Source: Gloeopeniophorella convolvens (lineage: Eukaryota > Basidiomycota > Agaricomycetes > Russulales). Taken from it: DNA of 64,000 nt. The number at the start of each line of letters is the position of its first letter. Positions within the stretch are counted from its first letter, which is position 1. The notes under the pieces were generated by a model. The model saw only the letters and a list, made by a program, of their open reading frames with translations. It did not search any database and was not told the DNA's origin. The translations under genes and the position numbers were made by a program. The DNA is taken from NCBI GenBank assembly GCA_022496205.1, contig WTXD01000043.1, positions 62,001-126,000 on the forward strand. The letters run 5' to 3'. Below are positions 1 to 11,169 of this stretch, piece after piece.

Positions 1-731
1 CACCGTGAAATCTTGAAATAACTTGACTGAGAGAGATACGAGCCGTGCGGTGGCGGCCCTGAATGAGGGCGAATCGATGATGGCAATGCCATCCAGTCGG
101 AGGCAACGTAGACGTGGCGCATTCCCGTTGAGGAACGCAGCAGGCAGGTGTGCGTCGACGTCTCCAGGAGTGGAGGTCTCAACGGCGAGATATTCCAATA
201 GAGGCGCCGACCTGGCCAGCTCGGGGCACAACTTGGCTAAGATGTAGTCACCACCCTTCAGCACAATCTTCAGAGCACGATCCATGTGCTCGAACACGGG
301 AGGTGCGAAGTGCAGATCGTAATCCATGTTTGCTTGAATTTCGGCCATCAGGAGCGGGAGTGAGGACGGAAAGTTCAAGATGCGTTTGAGGGAGAAACCG
401 TCGCAGTGGAGACATAGGCGGAGCCGAGAAATTGAGCCCAACAGAATCTGTCGCCATCTTCGACACACGGTACTCAAGACCCACCAATCTTCCTGGGTCA
501 AGACGTCCGAAATAAAAGCGCGATACTCCCCATCAAGTATCAGATGGCGCCAAGAGTCAAAGATCTCGAGAAGGACCTCGTTGGGAAGCACATCAATTGA
601 CGCTGCGTGTTCTTGTCGGCGACTCTCTGTTTGAACCATTCAGGCGAAATTATACATGGACAGGGGCGGGATGACTCACCAGGAACTTTAGCCTTACTTC
701 CTCCACCCTCTTTCACTATTGAACTCGACAT
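1..731 (-). CDS. F-box protein, 3' end cut by window edge
   Basis: Likely an adaptor that recruits targets to an SCF ubiquitin ligase; this is inferred from the F-box only. Exon 1 is 680-731 and begins MSSSIVKEGG. A 53 nt intron (627-679, GT...AG) follows, and exon 2 runs from 626 off the left edge. The F-box lies at about residues 28-70, with LPNEVLLEIFDSW and then VCRRWRQILL. Behind it come leucine-rich stretches such as APRLRCLRLDGIAI. About 225 residues are visible, with no internal stop. It is a close paralogue of the gene at 1356-2962 with the same intron position and phase, so the two arose by tandem duplication. The target is unknown and the C-terminus is outside the window. Confidence 0.82.
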
Positions 732-864
732 TCCTGCGTATCAGACTGCTGTCGAGGGGAAGCGAAGTAGAGCAGTGAGCTTGGGATCGAAAAGACCGAG
801 TCTGGCAGGATGTATGGCAAGTTAAGGTGGAGGTTGAAGCAGCACTTGGAGTGGCCGAAGTGTG

Positions 865-1262
865 ATCCGAATGAGTGGATGTTTTTATCCCAACTTCGTG
901 GCGAGTGTCAAAGGTGTCGAAAGTGACCAGTTGACGCGTGGATTCTGGAACCCGACCTCAAGGCAAGTTGGATTGTGGCAGGGTCTTGTTTTCTGCTTCC
1001 GAATACAAACCGCCACCGAGCGACAGTACGCCAGCCTCAGCGACGGCACCCTACATAACGCTGTAGGTGTCGATGCCGATGTCGAGGCAGGCAACGAGCA
1101 AACGGGTGAATGATGGTGCACGTCCCGGGTAACCCGGGCTCAATATATCGGAGCGATCTGTCGGGTCCGCACCACCGCCTCCGGCGCGCCCGTTGCAACG
1201 CAGTGTGCCGTTCCGCTCGCCTCGTCCTTGAACTTTGCATCCATCATAGCCGCTGTCCTCCA
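865..1262 (+). pseudogene. Truncated duplicate of the TLC gene 5' region
   Basis: This stretch matches the upstream region and first codons of the TLC gene at 3393. The shared text includes the run from about 985 (compare 3165) through the segment encoding VPLASSLN. Where the intact gene has its ATG at 3393, this copy reads TTG at 1193. Homology stops at about 1262, just after the codons for IIAAVL, and unrelated sequence then leads into the next F-box gene. It is therefore a start-less stub carried along when the F-box/TLC block was duplicated. No product is expected. Confidence 0.75.
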
Positions 1263-1355
1263 CTTTTATACAATAAGTAATAACTCGGTACTGGATACAT
1301 TTTAAACAGGCTAAGCCACGCTAAAGTGGCCACTCGTCTGTACGATCACTTCGAC

Positions 1356-2962
1356 CTAAACTGCCACTTCTTGTTCTTCCAGGTCGACGCGTAGTTGCAC
1401 GGGACGATTTGCAGACTCGCGTGCCTCGAGGAAGGGGGTGAAGGCACCGACAAAATCTTTGATATCGCCCGCAGATGGCTTCCCTCGCCGGCTTGCGCGC
1501 AAGTCTGCAGGCCTGTCGCTGATCCCAATGTAGCACAGAGAGGGAAACAGCCCCGTTCCTGCGGGGCTCTCGGCGGAAAGCAGCCGCGCGACTGTGACGA
1601 AAGAGGGTTCCGCAGGAAATAAAAGTTCCTGCACGGCGCTGAGCGGTGAGAGCGCCTCATGCCAATGCGTTGGCGTGTCTTCGAAACCTTCACCAAACCC
1701 GGGGAGAGATGTCGGGAAGCGGTGAACATTCAGGTCGCCTTCGAACTTGAGCGTCCCCACGGTTGCTACCTCGCCCGCGAGCGCCCCCAACGCGCATGCG
1801 AGTGCACCCAATTCTTGGCCATAACCCTTGCTAGAATCACCGAATCGCATCGTGACCTGGGACGCCTTAGCGCCCAAGGTCACGGTACAGTCTACAAGCC
1901 CTAGTTCAAAATGAGCCGTTACGGTGCTTGCCTCGCCTGTAGGCGCTAGTAACTGGGATAGCGACGGGAGCTGACATGAAGCGGCGTTTAAGATGAAGGG
2001 ATGTATCGACAAGTCCGTGACGGAGGAAGCCTCCATGCTCATAACGATCAAGGCGATCCACGGGTACGCCGTTCTCAGGTAAAGCCTGCTGAGCCTCGGC
2101 AAGGTGGCGCGGATTGCAAGCGGGGCTGGAGGAGAGTCGATGTTCCAGTCCATTTCCTCCTGGGCAAATTCCACGTTGCCTACTTCGAGCTCCTGCAGCA
2201 TAGGGAGGTGGCTGAGGACGGAAAGGAAATGCTCCACTGGGAGATCCCGGAACAATTTGACTGAGAGAGATACGAGCCGTGCGGTGGCGGCCCTGAATGA
2301 GGGCGAATCCACGATGGCAATGCCATCCAGCCGGAGGCGACGTAGACGTGGCGCACTCCCATTAAAGAACGCAGAAGGCAGGCGTGTGTCGACGTATCCA
2401 GGAGTCGAGGTCTCGACGACGAGATGTTCCAATAGAGGCGCCGACCTGACTAGCTCGGCGCACAATTTGGCTAAGATGTAACGACTGCCCTTCAGCGCGA
2501 TCTTCAGAGCGCGATTCATATGTTCGAAAAGGCGAGGTGCGTAGCCCAGATCCCAAGGATGGCCTGCTTCGATGTCGGCCATCAGGAGTGGGAGTGAGTA
2601 CGGAAAGTGCAGGATGTGGTCGGGGGTGTAGCTGTTGCAATGGAGACAGAGGCGGAGCCGAGAAGGCGATCCCAATAGAATCTGTCGCCATCTTCGGCAC
2701 ACGATGCTCAAAATCCACCAGTCTCCCTGGGTCAGGACGTCCGAAAAAAGAGGGTCATTCTTGTCCTCAAGGACCATAAGGTGCCAAAAGTCGAAGATCT
2801 CGAGAAGGATCTCGTCGGGAAGTACATCGATTGACACTACACGCCCCTGTCGACGGCTCTCTGTTTGGACCTTTCAGACGAAATTACACATGAGCAGGGA
2901 AATAATTTACCAGAGGCTTTGGCTTCACTGCCACCTTCCTCTCGGCTTGGTGAATTCGACAT
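1356..2962 (-). CDS. F-box protein with leucine-rich C-terminal region
   Basis: Complete gene of two exons: 2911-2962 (begins MSNSPSREEG) and 1356-2860, separated by a 50 nt intron (2861-2910). The joined product is 518 residues. The F-box is near residues 29-75 (LPDEILLEIFDFW, then VCRRWRQILLG). The rest has irregular leucine-rich repeats, for example GSAPRLRRLRLDG and LSHLPMLQELEVG. The order F-box then LRR is usual for the large basidiomycete F-box families, whose members act as SCF substrate receptors in nucleus or cytosol. The ATG at 2962 was chosen because it gives an in-frame splice and matches the start of the paralogue at 731. It is divergent from the TLC gene, with 430 bp between the starts. 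The substrate is unknown. Confidence 0.88.
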
Positions 2963-3392
2963 TCTGGCGTATCAGATTGTTGTTGAGAGGGGAGGTACGC
3001 CAAGTCAAGGTGATGTTTCAGCAACACTTGGCGTGGCTGGAGTACTTGTGCAATGCGTGTAGGATGTATTAGGATTTATTCCGACTCTTCTTGGAGAGTG
3101 AAGGTGTCGGAAGCTGTGACAAGTTGACGCGTGGAACCCGAAGGTGAGTTGATTGTAGCGGGGTCTTGCTTCCGAACACGAACCGCAACCGAGCTACGGT
3201 ACGCGCCAGCCCCAACAAAGGCAACTCGAGCGATATCTACGGCCAGAATGTGACGCCGTGTGTGTCGATGCCGATGTTGAGGCAGGTAGCGAGCAAGTAC
3301 AGGCGAATGATGGTGTACGTCCTGGGCAAGCCGGGCTCAATACATATAGGGGCGCGATCTTTCGGGGCACCGCCGCCTCCGGCGCGTCCCCA
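2963..3392. promoter_or_regulatory. Shared divergent upstream region, F-box (-) / TLC (+)
   Basis: This 430 bp interval separates the two divergent starts and must hold the promoters of both. A diverged copy lies at 732-1192. I see no clear TATA or CCAAT box at a useful distance from either start. Confidence 0.4.
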
Positions 3393-4731
3393 ATGTCAAC
3401 GCGTGCTGTTCCGCTCGCCTCGTCCTTGAACCTCGCGTCCATCATGGCCGCCGTCCTCCCCAGCCACATCCACGACCACCTGCACACCATCTTCCTCTCG
3501 ACCGTCGGGTTCGCCGTCGTACACCACCTCGCCGCGCCCGAGCTCGTCCGCTTCGTGCTCGGCAAGAAAGCGTGGGACGCGCTCAGCTCGCGCGACCGCG
3601 TCGGCTGGTGCGCACCTTTCCTCTGCCAGCATGTCCGCGGTGTGCACCCCTCCTGACTCACAACGCATGTGCGGCAAAGGCAGTCACGCCTGACGTCGCT
3701 CACCCATGCGCTGCTTATCCTCCCACTCACCGCGCGCTGTCTTCATATCCCAGCGCTCGCGGCGGACCGTGCGTTCGGATGGGACCCGCGGGCGGGCACG
3801 CTCCTCGGGGTCGCGAGCGGGTGCGTTTTTACCCTCTCTCCCCGAGAAATGCGTGTGTTGACCGTCTTTTCCAACGCCAGGTACTTCCTGTGGGACTCTA
3901 TAGTGTCTTTGGTGCATTTTGAGGGTGTGGGGTTCGTGGTGCACGGTCTGTATCTTTCGCCGACCTCTGGGGCAGTGTTCATTGACGGCTCTACGCACAA
4001 GGGTTGGCATGTCTCATCATCTATGTCAACGCCTTTGTAAGACGTTCCCTCCCTGCTTCCATTCCGGTGCGCTGACCCTTCGTGACTAGCGGCCCTTCCT
4101 CGCCTATTACGGCGCACGCTTCCTTCTCTGGGAACTGTGCGTTGCCACATTCGACTGCAAACATGCTTTGCCCCGAGCTGACCCTGTCACTGCAGGAGCA
4201 CCCCATTCTTGAACGTTCACTGGTACCGCGACCGGTGTTTGATGCGCGACACGCTTCTGACGTCGTTTGTACAGGATGTTGGACAAGACGGGGAAGACGG
4301 GCACCCTGCTGCAACTCGTCAATGGGCTGACCCTGATTGGCACTTTCGCGGGAGCGCGTCTCGTCTATGGGTCAATCATGGTACGCGTCGAAACCGGGAT
4401 CGGTAATGCACGCCGCTGACAGCACCGCAGTCGCTGCAATTCTATCAAACCCTGTTCGAGGTGCGGGACGGGGTCTCGGTTGTCATCCTCCTCGGTTACG
4501 CCATAGGGAACACGGTCCTTAACGGGCTTAACGTCGTTTGGTGAGGACGTTCCACGGGTAAATACCGAGCGCACGCTGAGATCATGCGCCCGCAGGTTCA
4601 CAAAGATGATTGCGGCGCTGCGGAAACGCTTCAGCTCGCCAGCGCCGAATCCGAAAGATACCAAAGCGCGGACGGGTACCACGGCGCCCACTAACGGGGC
4701 TGCGCGGCCCAAGGGTACAAAGCGCGACTGA
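3393..4731 (+). CDS. TLC-domain multi-pass membrane protein
   Basis: Nine exons can be joined: 3393-3607, 3680-3820, 3881-3945, 4002-4036, 4090-4136, 4196-4222, 4275-4380, 4431-4540 and 4596-4731. The product is 293 residues. The order of features fits the TRAM/LAG1/CLN8 (TLC) superfamily: an N-terminal hydrophobic segment (IFLSTVGFAVVHHL), WQSRLTSLTHALL, then GYFLWDSIVSLVHFEGVGFV and FLAYYGARFLLWELSTPFLN. The middle motifs resemble the conserved TLC core. Late helices (LLQLVNGLTLIGTF, VVILLGYAIGNTVLN) precede a basic, Pro/Thr-rich tail ending GTKRD, probably cytosolic. TLC proteins sit in ER or related membranes. Some are ceramide synthases, others bind or sense lipids. This one lacks an obvious ceramide synthase HH motif, so I do not assign the reaction. 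Every splice is GT...AG and keeps the frame. Confidence 0.85.
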
Positions 4732-5368
4732 GCGTAGACACCACAATATGCATCTATCTTACGGGCACCTATACTTATTTATACTGCCAGGATATTGAAG
4801 TTACAGTAACTGTGTGTATCTGGATAGCTCCCGTCTTGTTGTTTGTGCTTTCTCAGTGACAGCCGTGGTGGCCACCACGGCCCGCGATAGTACTTAGAAT
4901 AATGGACGCACCCAACTGCCCCCCAACTGCCCCCCGATGTCAGCGTTCTAGCCAGTGACAAAGTCAGCAGTGTGCGACCCGAGCAAGCCCGGAGTCTCGG
5001 AGCTCCGGGAGAGGGCAAAAACTTACGAGAGCCGAAGTCACGGGGACGCAGCTTAGATCAGCTACGACTGTTCGGAATATGCCGGATCCACTGTGACTTT
5101 CCTTCGACGTTCTTGAACGAGTCCTGAGTCCTCTCTGGCTGGGTCGGCCCTGGGACGGTTCGAAACCGGGGCGCCGCTCGATATTCACGGAAGACGAGCG
5201 AAACCCGTACCGATTTATTCTGCGCACTGACCACCAGCAGCTTCTGCACACGACGACAGTCAAGCCAAAGCTTTATGTAATTGACGTCACGAGCCGCTAG
5301 ACTATGCACGCGCCGAGAGGCGCCCATGCAGTCCTTTCATCCCTGCACACTCGTCCTCATCGTCCGCC
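4732..5368. other. Intergenic, no gene seen
   Basis: This stretch holds the TLC 3' untranslated region and the upstream region of the next gene. A near-perfect palindrome lies at 4866-4880 (gtggtggccaccacg), and a short tandem repeat (caactgcccccc) at 4913-4934. No coding signal is convincing. Confidence 0.4.
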
Positions 5369-6210
5369 ATGGGCTCGACAGCGTCCCGAGTGCCGCAGGA
5401 AGAACCCCAACGGCCGCAGCAAAGGCCGGCGTCCCGATTATCACCGATATTCGAGCTGCATGTCCCCTATGACCCCGCCAACCCCCCAACCTTCATAGTA
5501 ATACCACCCATCGACGATCCGGACGACGAGCCAGGACAAAGTGGCTCTCCAAGAAGACAAAGGACGGCCGCCTCTGCCGCTGGGACCCGTGGCCCTGCGC
5601 CGCAGCCTGTGCCACCGCCGGGCAGTGGCTGGCACGCCAGAGAATCCGACGGCCCTCTCACCGTGAGCACACCGACCAAGCCACCCCACACAACGCAGGC
5701 CTCTCACTGAGCGGACGATAGGACCTCGGCCTCACGATCCACCGGAAGCGCCTCCGCAACAACCCGACCGAGTTCCGGTGGCTGCGCCTCGCCAGGCCGA
5801 ACCAGCGCCTGGACGACCCGTCCAGCATCGTCGGCCCATGCGACGCCGCCGCGAGGCTGCTGCGGCCCTTTGACGTCTTTGTCCACGACGAGCGCGGGGC
5901 CCAGGCCGCAGACGACGACGGCGACGGCGACGGCGACGGCGGGTCCTCGCACTGGCCTGCGGTGAAGCTCTGGGTCTGGGTGCCGCACCCGCGCGCCGCG
6001 CGGCACTACCACTGGAAGCGCGTCCTGGAGGGGTACCTGTGCCCCGGGCCCGGGGGCCTCACGGGACGGTACCTCGTCATGACGCGCACGGAGCCGTCCT
6101 GGGTTACCGGCGCCACGATGGCCCGCGGATACAGGAGACTCCGCGCGCAGACGGGGCTGGAGGGCGCGCTTGCAGCGGCCACTGGCAGAGATACAGCGTC
6201 TGCTTCCTGA
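5369..6210 (+). CDS. Hypothetical protein, two exons, unknown function
   Basis: I do not recognise the family. Exon 1 is 5369-5662 (98 codons, begins MGSTASRVPQEE), intron 5663-5721 (59 nt), and exon 2 is 5722-6210. The product is 260 residues. The N-terminal half is Pro-rich and probably disordered (FIVIPPIDDPDDEP). The second half looks globular, with FRWLRLARPNQRLDDP, LLRPFDVFVHDERG and WPAVKLWVWVPHPRAARHYHW. A (GACGGC)n tract at 5911-5940 encodes an Asp-Gly run. The splice was chosen because it is phase 0 with a consensus donor (gtgagc) and joins two frames that both have sensible composition. No signal peptide or membrane segment is seen. Exon 1 could instead be an untranslated leader, but the codon use argues for coding. 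Confidence 0.55.
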
Positions 6211-6599
6211 TGATGTGCTCACGCAGGCTCAGAGTGACCACACGCGCGGGTCACCTCGCTCGACGGGTTCTGGATGGTCACTGAGATTTACATACGCGCA
6301 AGCAGCACATACCCTATACAAACAGACCAGACGGATAGTGTACGAATACAATGTGGCGCGCCGCGCGCGCGTCGGCTTCCTTGCTCCCGTATCTTGAGTC
6401 CAGCGGTTGTCCTCAATACTCTGCGAGCGGGATGACCTTGCCTGGAACATAGCGTGCACGTGAGCCTAGGCAGCGAGATCGCGCGCACTGCGGCACCCAC
6501 CGACGGTATGCCCGTCCGCCCGCTTGCGCGTGCGGCCGAGGAGCTCGACATCGTAGCTGTCGAAGAAAGAGTACGCCGCTGCGCGCCCGAGCGCACACG
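6211..6599. other. Convergent 3' region
   Basis: This 389 bp interval lies between two convergent stop codons and presumably holds both 3' untranslated ends. No gene is seen. Confidence 0.4.
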
Positions 6600-9207
6600 T
6601 CAGCGCGCCAAGTTAAGCGAGCAAGAAAGCAGCCCCGGCCACGCACGCATGCTGTCCTCCTCCTCCTCCTCCTCGTCCGAGTCCCCGCCGACATGGCCGT
6701 TGATCCGCCGGCCGGTCTTCCCGTCCCGCAGCACGCCCGCATGGTCCACGAACGGCGCCGGCCGCTCGTTCGCGGCGCGCACGAGCGCGACGAGCGCGCG
6801 CTGCACCTCCTCGAGGTACCCGCGGAGCGTGTCGAGGAAGCGGCGCGTCTGGAGGTGCTTCGACGCGCCGCACACGGACAGCCCGTCGTCCTTGATGATG
6901 TACCCGAGCCCGTACCCGTCCGCCGCGACGGGGCCAAAGCCGAACAGCCGCAGCGCCGGGTTCCCGCAGTTCGACGTCGACAGGATCGACGTCCCGAGCG
7001 TCGCCCAGCCGCCGTCGCGGAAGACCTCGGGCAGCTGCGCCGCGTCGCCGCCGCGCGCCTCGAGCTCGCGCTGCAGGAGGCAGTAGAGCGCGTACATGTG
7101 CCTGTGACGACGCGGGGTGGTGGGTGTATTGAAAGTTAGCGCGCGGGCGCGGGTGCGGAGCGCGCGAAGCGCACCGGTCCTGGCCGAGGCCCTGCGAGCA
7201 CTCCTTCGTGAGCTGGACATGGCGCTTGCACGCGCGGCGAAGCGCGTCGATCTTCTCTGCCGGAGAAGCTTCCGAGAAGAACGTCTGTGCATAGCGCGGA
7301 GGTGACACGTCAGCCGCGGCAGCGTATAGTATATGTAAGGCGCAGCAGCGCACCTTGACAAAGTGCACGCTCTCTGGCTGCACGGTGCGGATTGCCTCGG
7401 TGCGTCCGTGCAGGAACGACTTGGTCATCGCCGGCTCGTACGTACATTCAAACCTGCCTGCGTCCCGACATCCGTCAGCCCTCGCCCAAGGAAGAAACTC
7501 GCGCGGCGCGCACCATAAAGCCCAAAGTACGCCGCCTGGAACGCCATCTGGACAAACGCGTCGGGGCTGAAGCCGTGCGTGGTGATGAACGCCTTGCCGT
7601 ACCCGCGGAACTCGAGCGCGGCGCAGTCGTTCTGGCAGATGAGATCGCTCAGGCGCGTCTCGGCGAAGCGGATGCCTGTGCGCAGCTCGGGCGTGCCCTC
7701 GATCGCCCACTCGAGCTTCTTCGGCGACGCCTGCGCCGTGTTGGAGCCGCGCCGCACGGCGTGCTTAATCGGCGGCGCGTGGAAGAGCGTCGGCGCGGAC
7801 GGGTTGATTGAGCGCGCGAGCAGCATCAGGCCCTCGGTGAACACGTCCGCCGCAAAGCTGTATGCGTACACAGGTCAGGTGGACGTCGGACAGGCGCGGA
7901 GAGCATGCCGACGTACCGCAGCACGGTATGGCCGTCGACGCCAGTGTGCTCAAAGTTGATCCCGGCCGCGCCGTCAGCGGTTACGATGACCTGGAGCTGT
8001 ACGGGAGTTCAGCTCCCCGCGCGGGCATCCGCGCGGCGCGTGGCACGTGCCTTGTCATACCACCGATTCGTGCACGTCCCGACCTGCACGCCCGCGCTGA
8101 GCCGGTAAGTGCCGCACAGGAAGTTGCAGCAGAGCTCGGCGAGCCCTTCCGGCGCGGCATCGTCGAGGCACACGACGAACAGAGCGCGGTCGACGACGCG
8201 CAGGCACGCCGCGTTGCGGCGGTCGCGCGCGAGCACGGTGCGCAGGCCAGACCACACCTTGCGGTTCTCGGTCGTGAGCACGCCGAGCGCGTGCCGCGCG
8301 ACGTCGAGCGTGGGGAGCTTGTCGGCGTCTGTGACGATCGCCTGCAGGTTGCGCAGCACCTCGCGCTCGCTCAGCAGCGGGCGGTTCTGGTCGTCCAGCA
8401 CGTCGAACCAGTCTGGAACAGGGGGTGGCGTCAGTGCCTGGCACGGGACACTGGGAGCGGACACGCGCACAGAACTGGCCCCGGCGCAAGACGACGATGT
8501 GCCGCGAGTCGGTGGAGGTCTCCATCTTGCACCCCCTGTCGGTCGGGATGCGCGCGGTTCCGAAGAGCCGCGTGTACTGGTCCATGTCGAGCGCCGCGCC
8601 GCGGGCGTTGTCCGGGTTGAGCATCCCCGCGCGGAGATCGTGGATGAAGCCAAGCGAGGAGATGATGAGCGACGCGGCGCGGGGGAGCTGTGCGCTGCGG
8701 GAGGGCGTCGGATCGTTTCTTGCAGCAGTGTCAGCGAGACATCCGAATGAGGATCCGTGTCACATACTCGAGCAAGAAGAACGGATTGAGTGCGAGCACC
8801 ACCGGGTCGGAATGCTGCAAGTACGACTCATACCTGAACGATCGTCAGTAAATATGATTAGCATTAGAGGCTAAGGGCGAGCGCACCAAAACTCTTCGAT
8901 GTAGCTGGCCACGGCGGTGAGCGGCTAGCTCCGTGCCGACGAAGCAGATGACGCACCTGTCCTTGTCCTTCGCGTACTCTATTAGCTTCTGTTGTATACG
9001 TGGCCCGTCGCCGTCCAAGAAGGCCTCGACGGCCCTTTTGGTGTTCTCGTGGTCCTTCTCGTCCTGAAGCGCCTTGAGCGCGGTAAGATACCGGCGGCAG
9101 GTGTCTTCGAGAGGCGGAATCGGGAGCTTCGGGAGCTCTCCCTGGCGGGCCCACGTCCGCGACTTTGGTGGGTCGCCCTCGAATGTGGTTGTAGGTGCAG
9201 TAGACAT
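6600..9207 (-). CDS. Carnitine O-acetyltransferase (choline/carnitine acyltransferase family)
   Basis: Transfers acetyl groups between CoA and carnitine so that acetyl units can cross organelle membranes, as needed on acetate, fatty acids or ethanol. Ten exons: 8957-9207, 8887-8904 (only 18 nt), 8768-8833, 8471-8718, 8051-8412, 7917-7996, 7514-7857, 7354-7457, 7175-7284 and 6600-7101. The product is 694 residues. Family landmarks in order: YESYLQHSDPVVLALNPFF, the catalytic His near residue 332 in NFEHTGVDGH, and the STS motif near 569-571 (ILSTSNCGNPAL), followed by GYGLGYIIKDD. The FEHTGVDGH form resembles the fungal YAT1/FacC-type enzymes rather than the mitochondrial/peroxisomal CAT2 type. 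I see no N-terminal presequence and no C-terminal SKL, so a cytosolic place is inferred. It is slightly longer than usual because of an acidic tail (DSDEEEEEED). The intron at 7997-8050 is GC...AG. Confidence 0.93.
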
Positions 9208-11169
9208 GTGGGATTAGGATGAGGGGATAGGATGAGATTACAAGGTAGATATTGAACAGGCCTGCTCTGTCTTAGCGGGGCGATGGCGTCGACGCAATAG
9301 CCAATACCTCCGCGGCGGGCCGACTCCTCCGCGCGTTTCCCCGCTTTCGCCCCGCATCGGAGAACCGCTCCGGTTCCGCTCGTTGGCCCCGCTCGCCGAG
9401 ATTGGCTTGAGCCTTGGTCTCCCCGATCCCCCATCCTTGTTCCTTTGCGCCGCAACCGCCCCTGGTCGCACCCAACCCGCCCCTTTCGACCGTACGTGCC
9501 AACATGCACCTAGAAATTGCCAGCAGCGTGCCAAGCGGCAACGTGAGAGAACCAGCATCCATGAACCCCTCGAGCGGGAGCGCGTTATCAGTGCGACGTA
9601 AGTGGCGGCGGGCGCAACAGGGCGCAACCCCACCACTCATCCCCGCCCGCCGAAACGGCAGCCCGCCAGGAGTTGGTTAACTCCGATATCGTCCAGCAGT
9701 GGCCCAGCCCAGCACCAGTCCAGACCCGCGCGATGGCTGCTGTAATGTCCAGAACGTCCACTTTGTCGAGCCCACGTATAAAGGAGCCCGCGGCGCAACT
9801 CCCTCGGTGCGGCTGCTGCCCGATCTGGATTCCGGAGAGGTGGGTCCAAGAGCTCACATGCACAGGCAAGCTGCATTCTACCAGGTACAGCAGGGTTCCT
9901 AATCAAGGCCAGTTGGGCGTGTTTGCTTCAATGCGCACTTGTGATCGCGACCGACGCGACCGCCGACGGCACCCCGCGGCCGCGTGTACGAGATTTGGCC
10001 CATTCCTGTGACAGCGCCACCAAAGTTGAGCCATAAGACAACAATCAAGCATCCCTAGTCCCAGTGATGAAGACGGCAGAGCGCTGCGAATGCCGCCCAT
10101 GCGCATAGTAAGCCAGCTCAATGGGCGAGCCAATCAGCCAAGCATGCATCGCGTGCGGTAGGACCATTGAGGAGGTCGAAGGTCTATATAACCATAGGAA
10201 CGCAGCTTCTCGCGATGCTGCATTCCAAGAAACGGAATGAAGCTAAGTGAAGGGCGAAGGGTTGGAGCAAGGAAGGTTTAGACCGCCTCCATTCTCAGGA
10301 CAACACGAGTGGGCGCGTGATTGTACATGGAAGCGAAGACCTGACACCGCTCCGGTGCTTCATAGGCCGGGTATGCAACCGTTTGATCGTATCATGTATT
10401 TTTTCTGTCAGAGTTCAGTCATACGGGGCTAGGGCTTGCAAGGGAAGGTGTGTAAGTGCAGTGCGAAGAGGCGATTGGCTGGTGCGGATGGTGGAACGCA
10501 GACCTTGTCCTTACACCAGTACGGTACGGGTTCTAGGATGACCGGGAAGCCGTATCGCTTGGCCTGACTGATCTCAAGCGAATCAGGTCTTCGAGGCTGC
10601 CCCTAGGAGAAAAGAAAAAGAAGTAGCGATCAGAGCCAAAACGCGCTCGGACGGGGTTGCAGAGCACGAATGTTTATGCATATGGGTCAGGCTGAATGTA
10701 ACGGCCGGTCGGTGTATACCCGCGTCAGCAGCGTGTAGCTCATGAATCGACAAGAAGGCTATCCCTTTGCGGCGCTCCAGGTCATTCCAGAATCCAGATG
10801 GCAGAACCTCTTTCGACTCTCAGACCGCGCAGTGCCACTGTGCAGCGATGGTACTCTCGAAATCGAATTCGTCGGACGCGCCGGCGCTGACACGCATCCC
10901 GACGTCGCACAAGCGTCCGATGGGATGGAGCTCAAGCTCCTGACAATCCTACTTCCGCACGCGCGCCGATACTTAGCAGGGGACGTGAGCTCGCTGTAAG
11001 CACATAATATAGGCTTGCGCTGCGCCGCGCGGCGGAGGGCGTCACGCAAGCAGCGGAGTCGAACTCTGACGGCCGTCGGGCGCCTTCAACGCGCTCCCAC
11101 GTCCGGCAGCTGCGCCCTCGCCCGACGACCACACGCCCCCTCCATTCATCCACGCCCGCGCACCCCAGA
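9208..11169. other. Long intergenic region, no confident gene
   Basis: Nearly 2 kb with only short open frames on both strands. A plus-strand frame at 10742-10999 (85 codons) has plausible composition but no partner exon that I can find, so I do not call it. A promoter-like CCAAT/TATA pair is listed separately. The right end must include the promoter of the YCII gene at 11170. Confidence 0.35.
10129..10190 (+). promoter_or_regulatory. CCAAT box plus TATA box without a recognised gene
   Basis: A CCAAT motif (gccaatca, about 10129-10136) is followed about 45 bp later by tctatataacc (about 10181-10191). This is good spacing for a pol II promoter reading rightward. Downstream frames are short (for example an ATG at 10247, 61 codons), so the transcript could be non-coding or a short peptide gene. 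Confidence 0.3.

Noticed and set aside
6613..7710. 365-codon minus-strand frame inside the carnitine acetyltransferase gene
   Set aside because: Runs through introns in a different frame; Arg/Ala-rich composition, whereas the conserved acyltransferase peptides lie in the spliced model.
7862..8620. 252-codon plus-strand frame
   Set aside because: Antisense shadow of acyltransferase exons.
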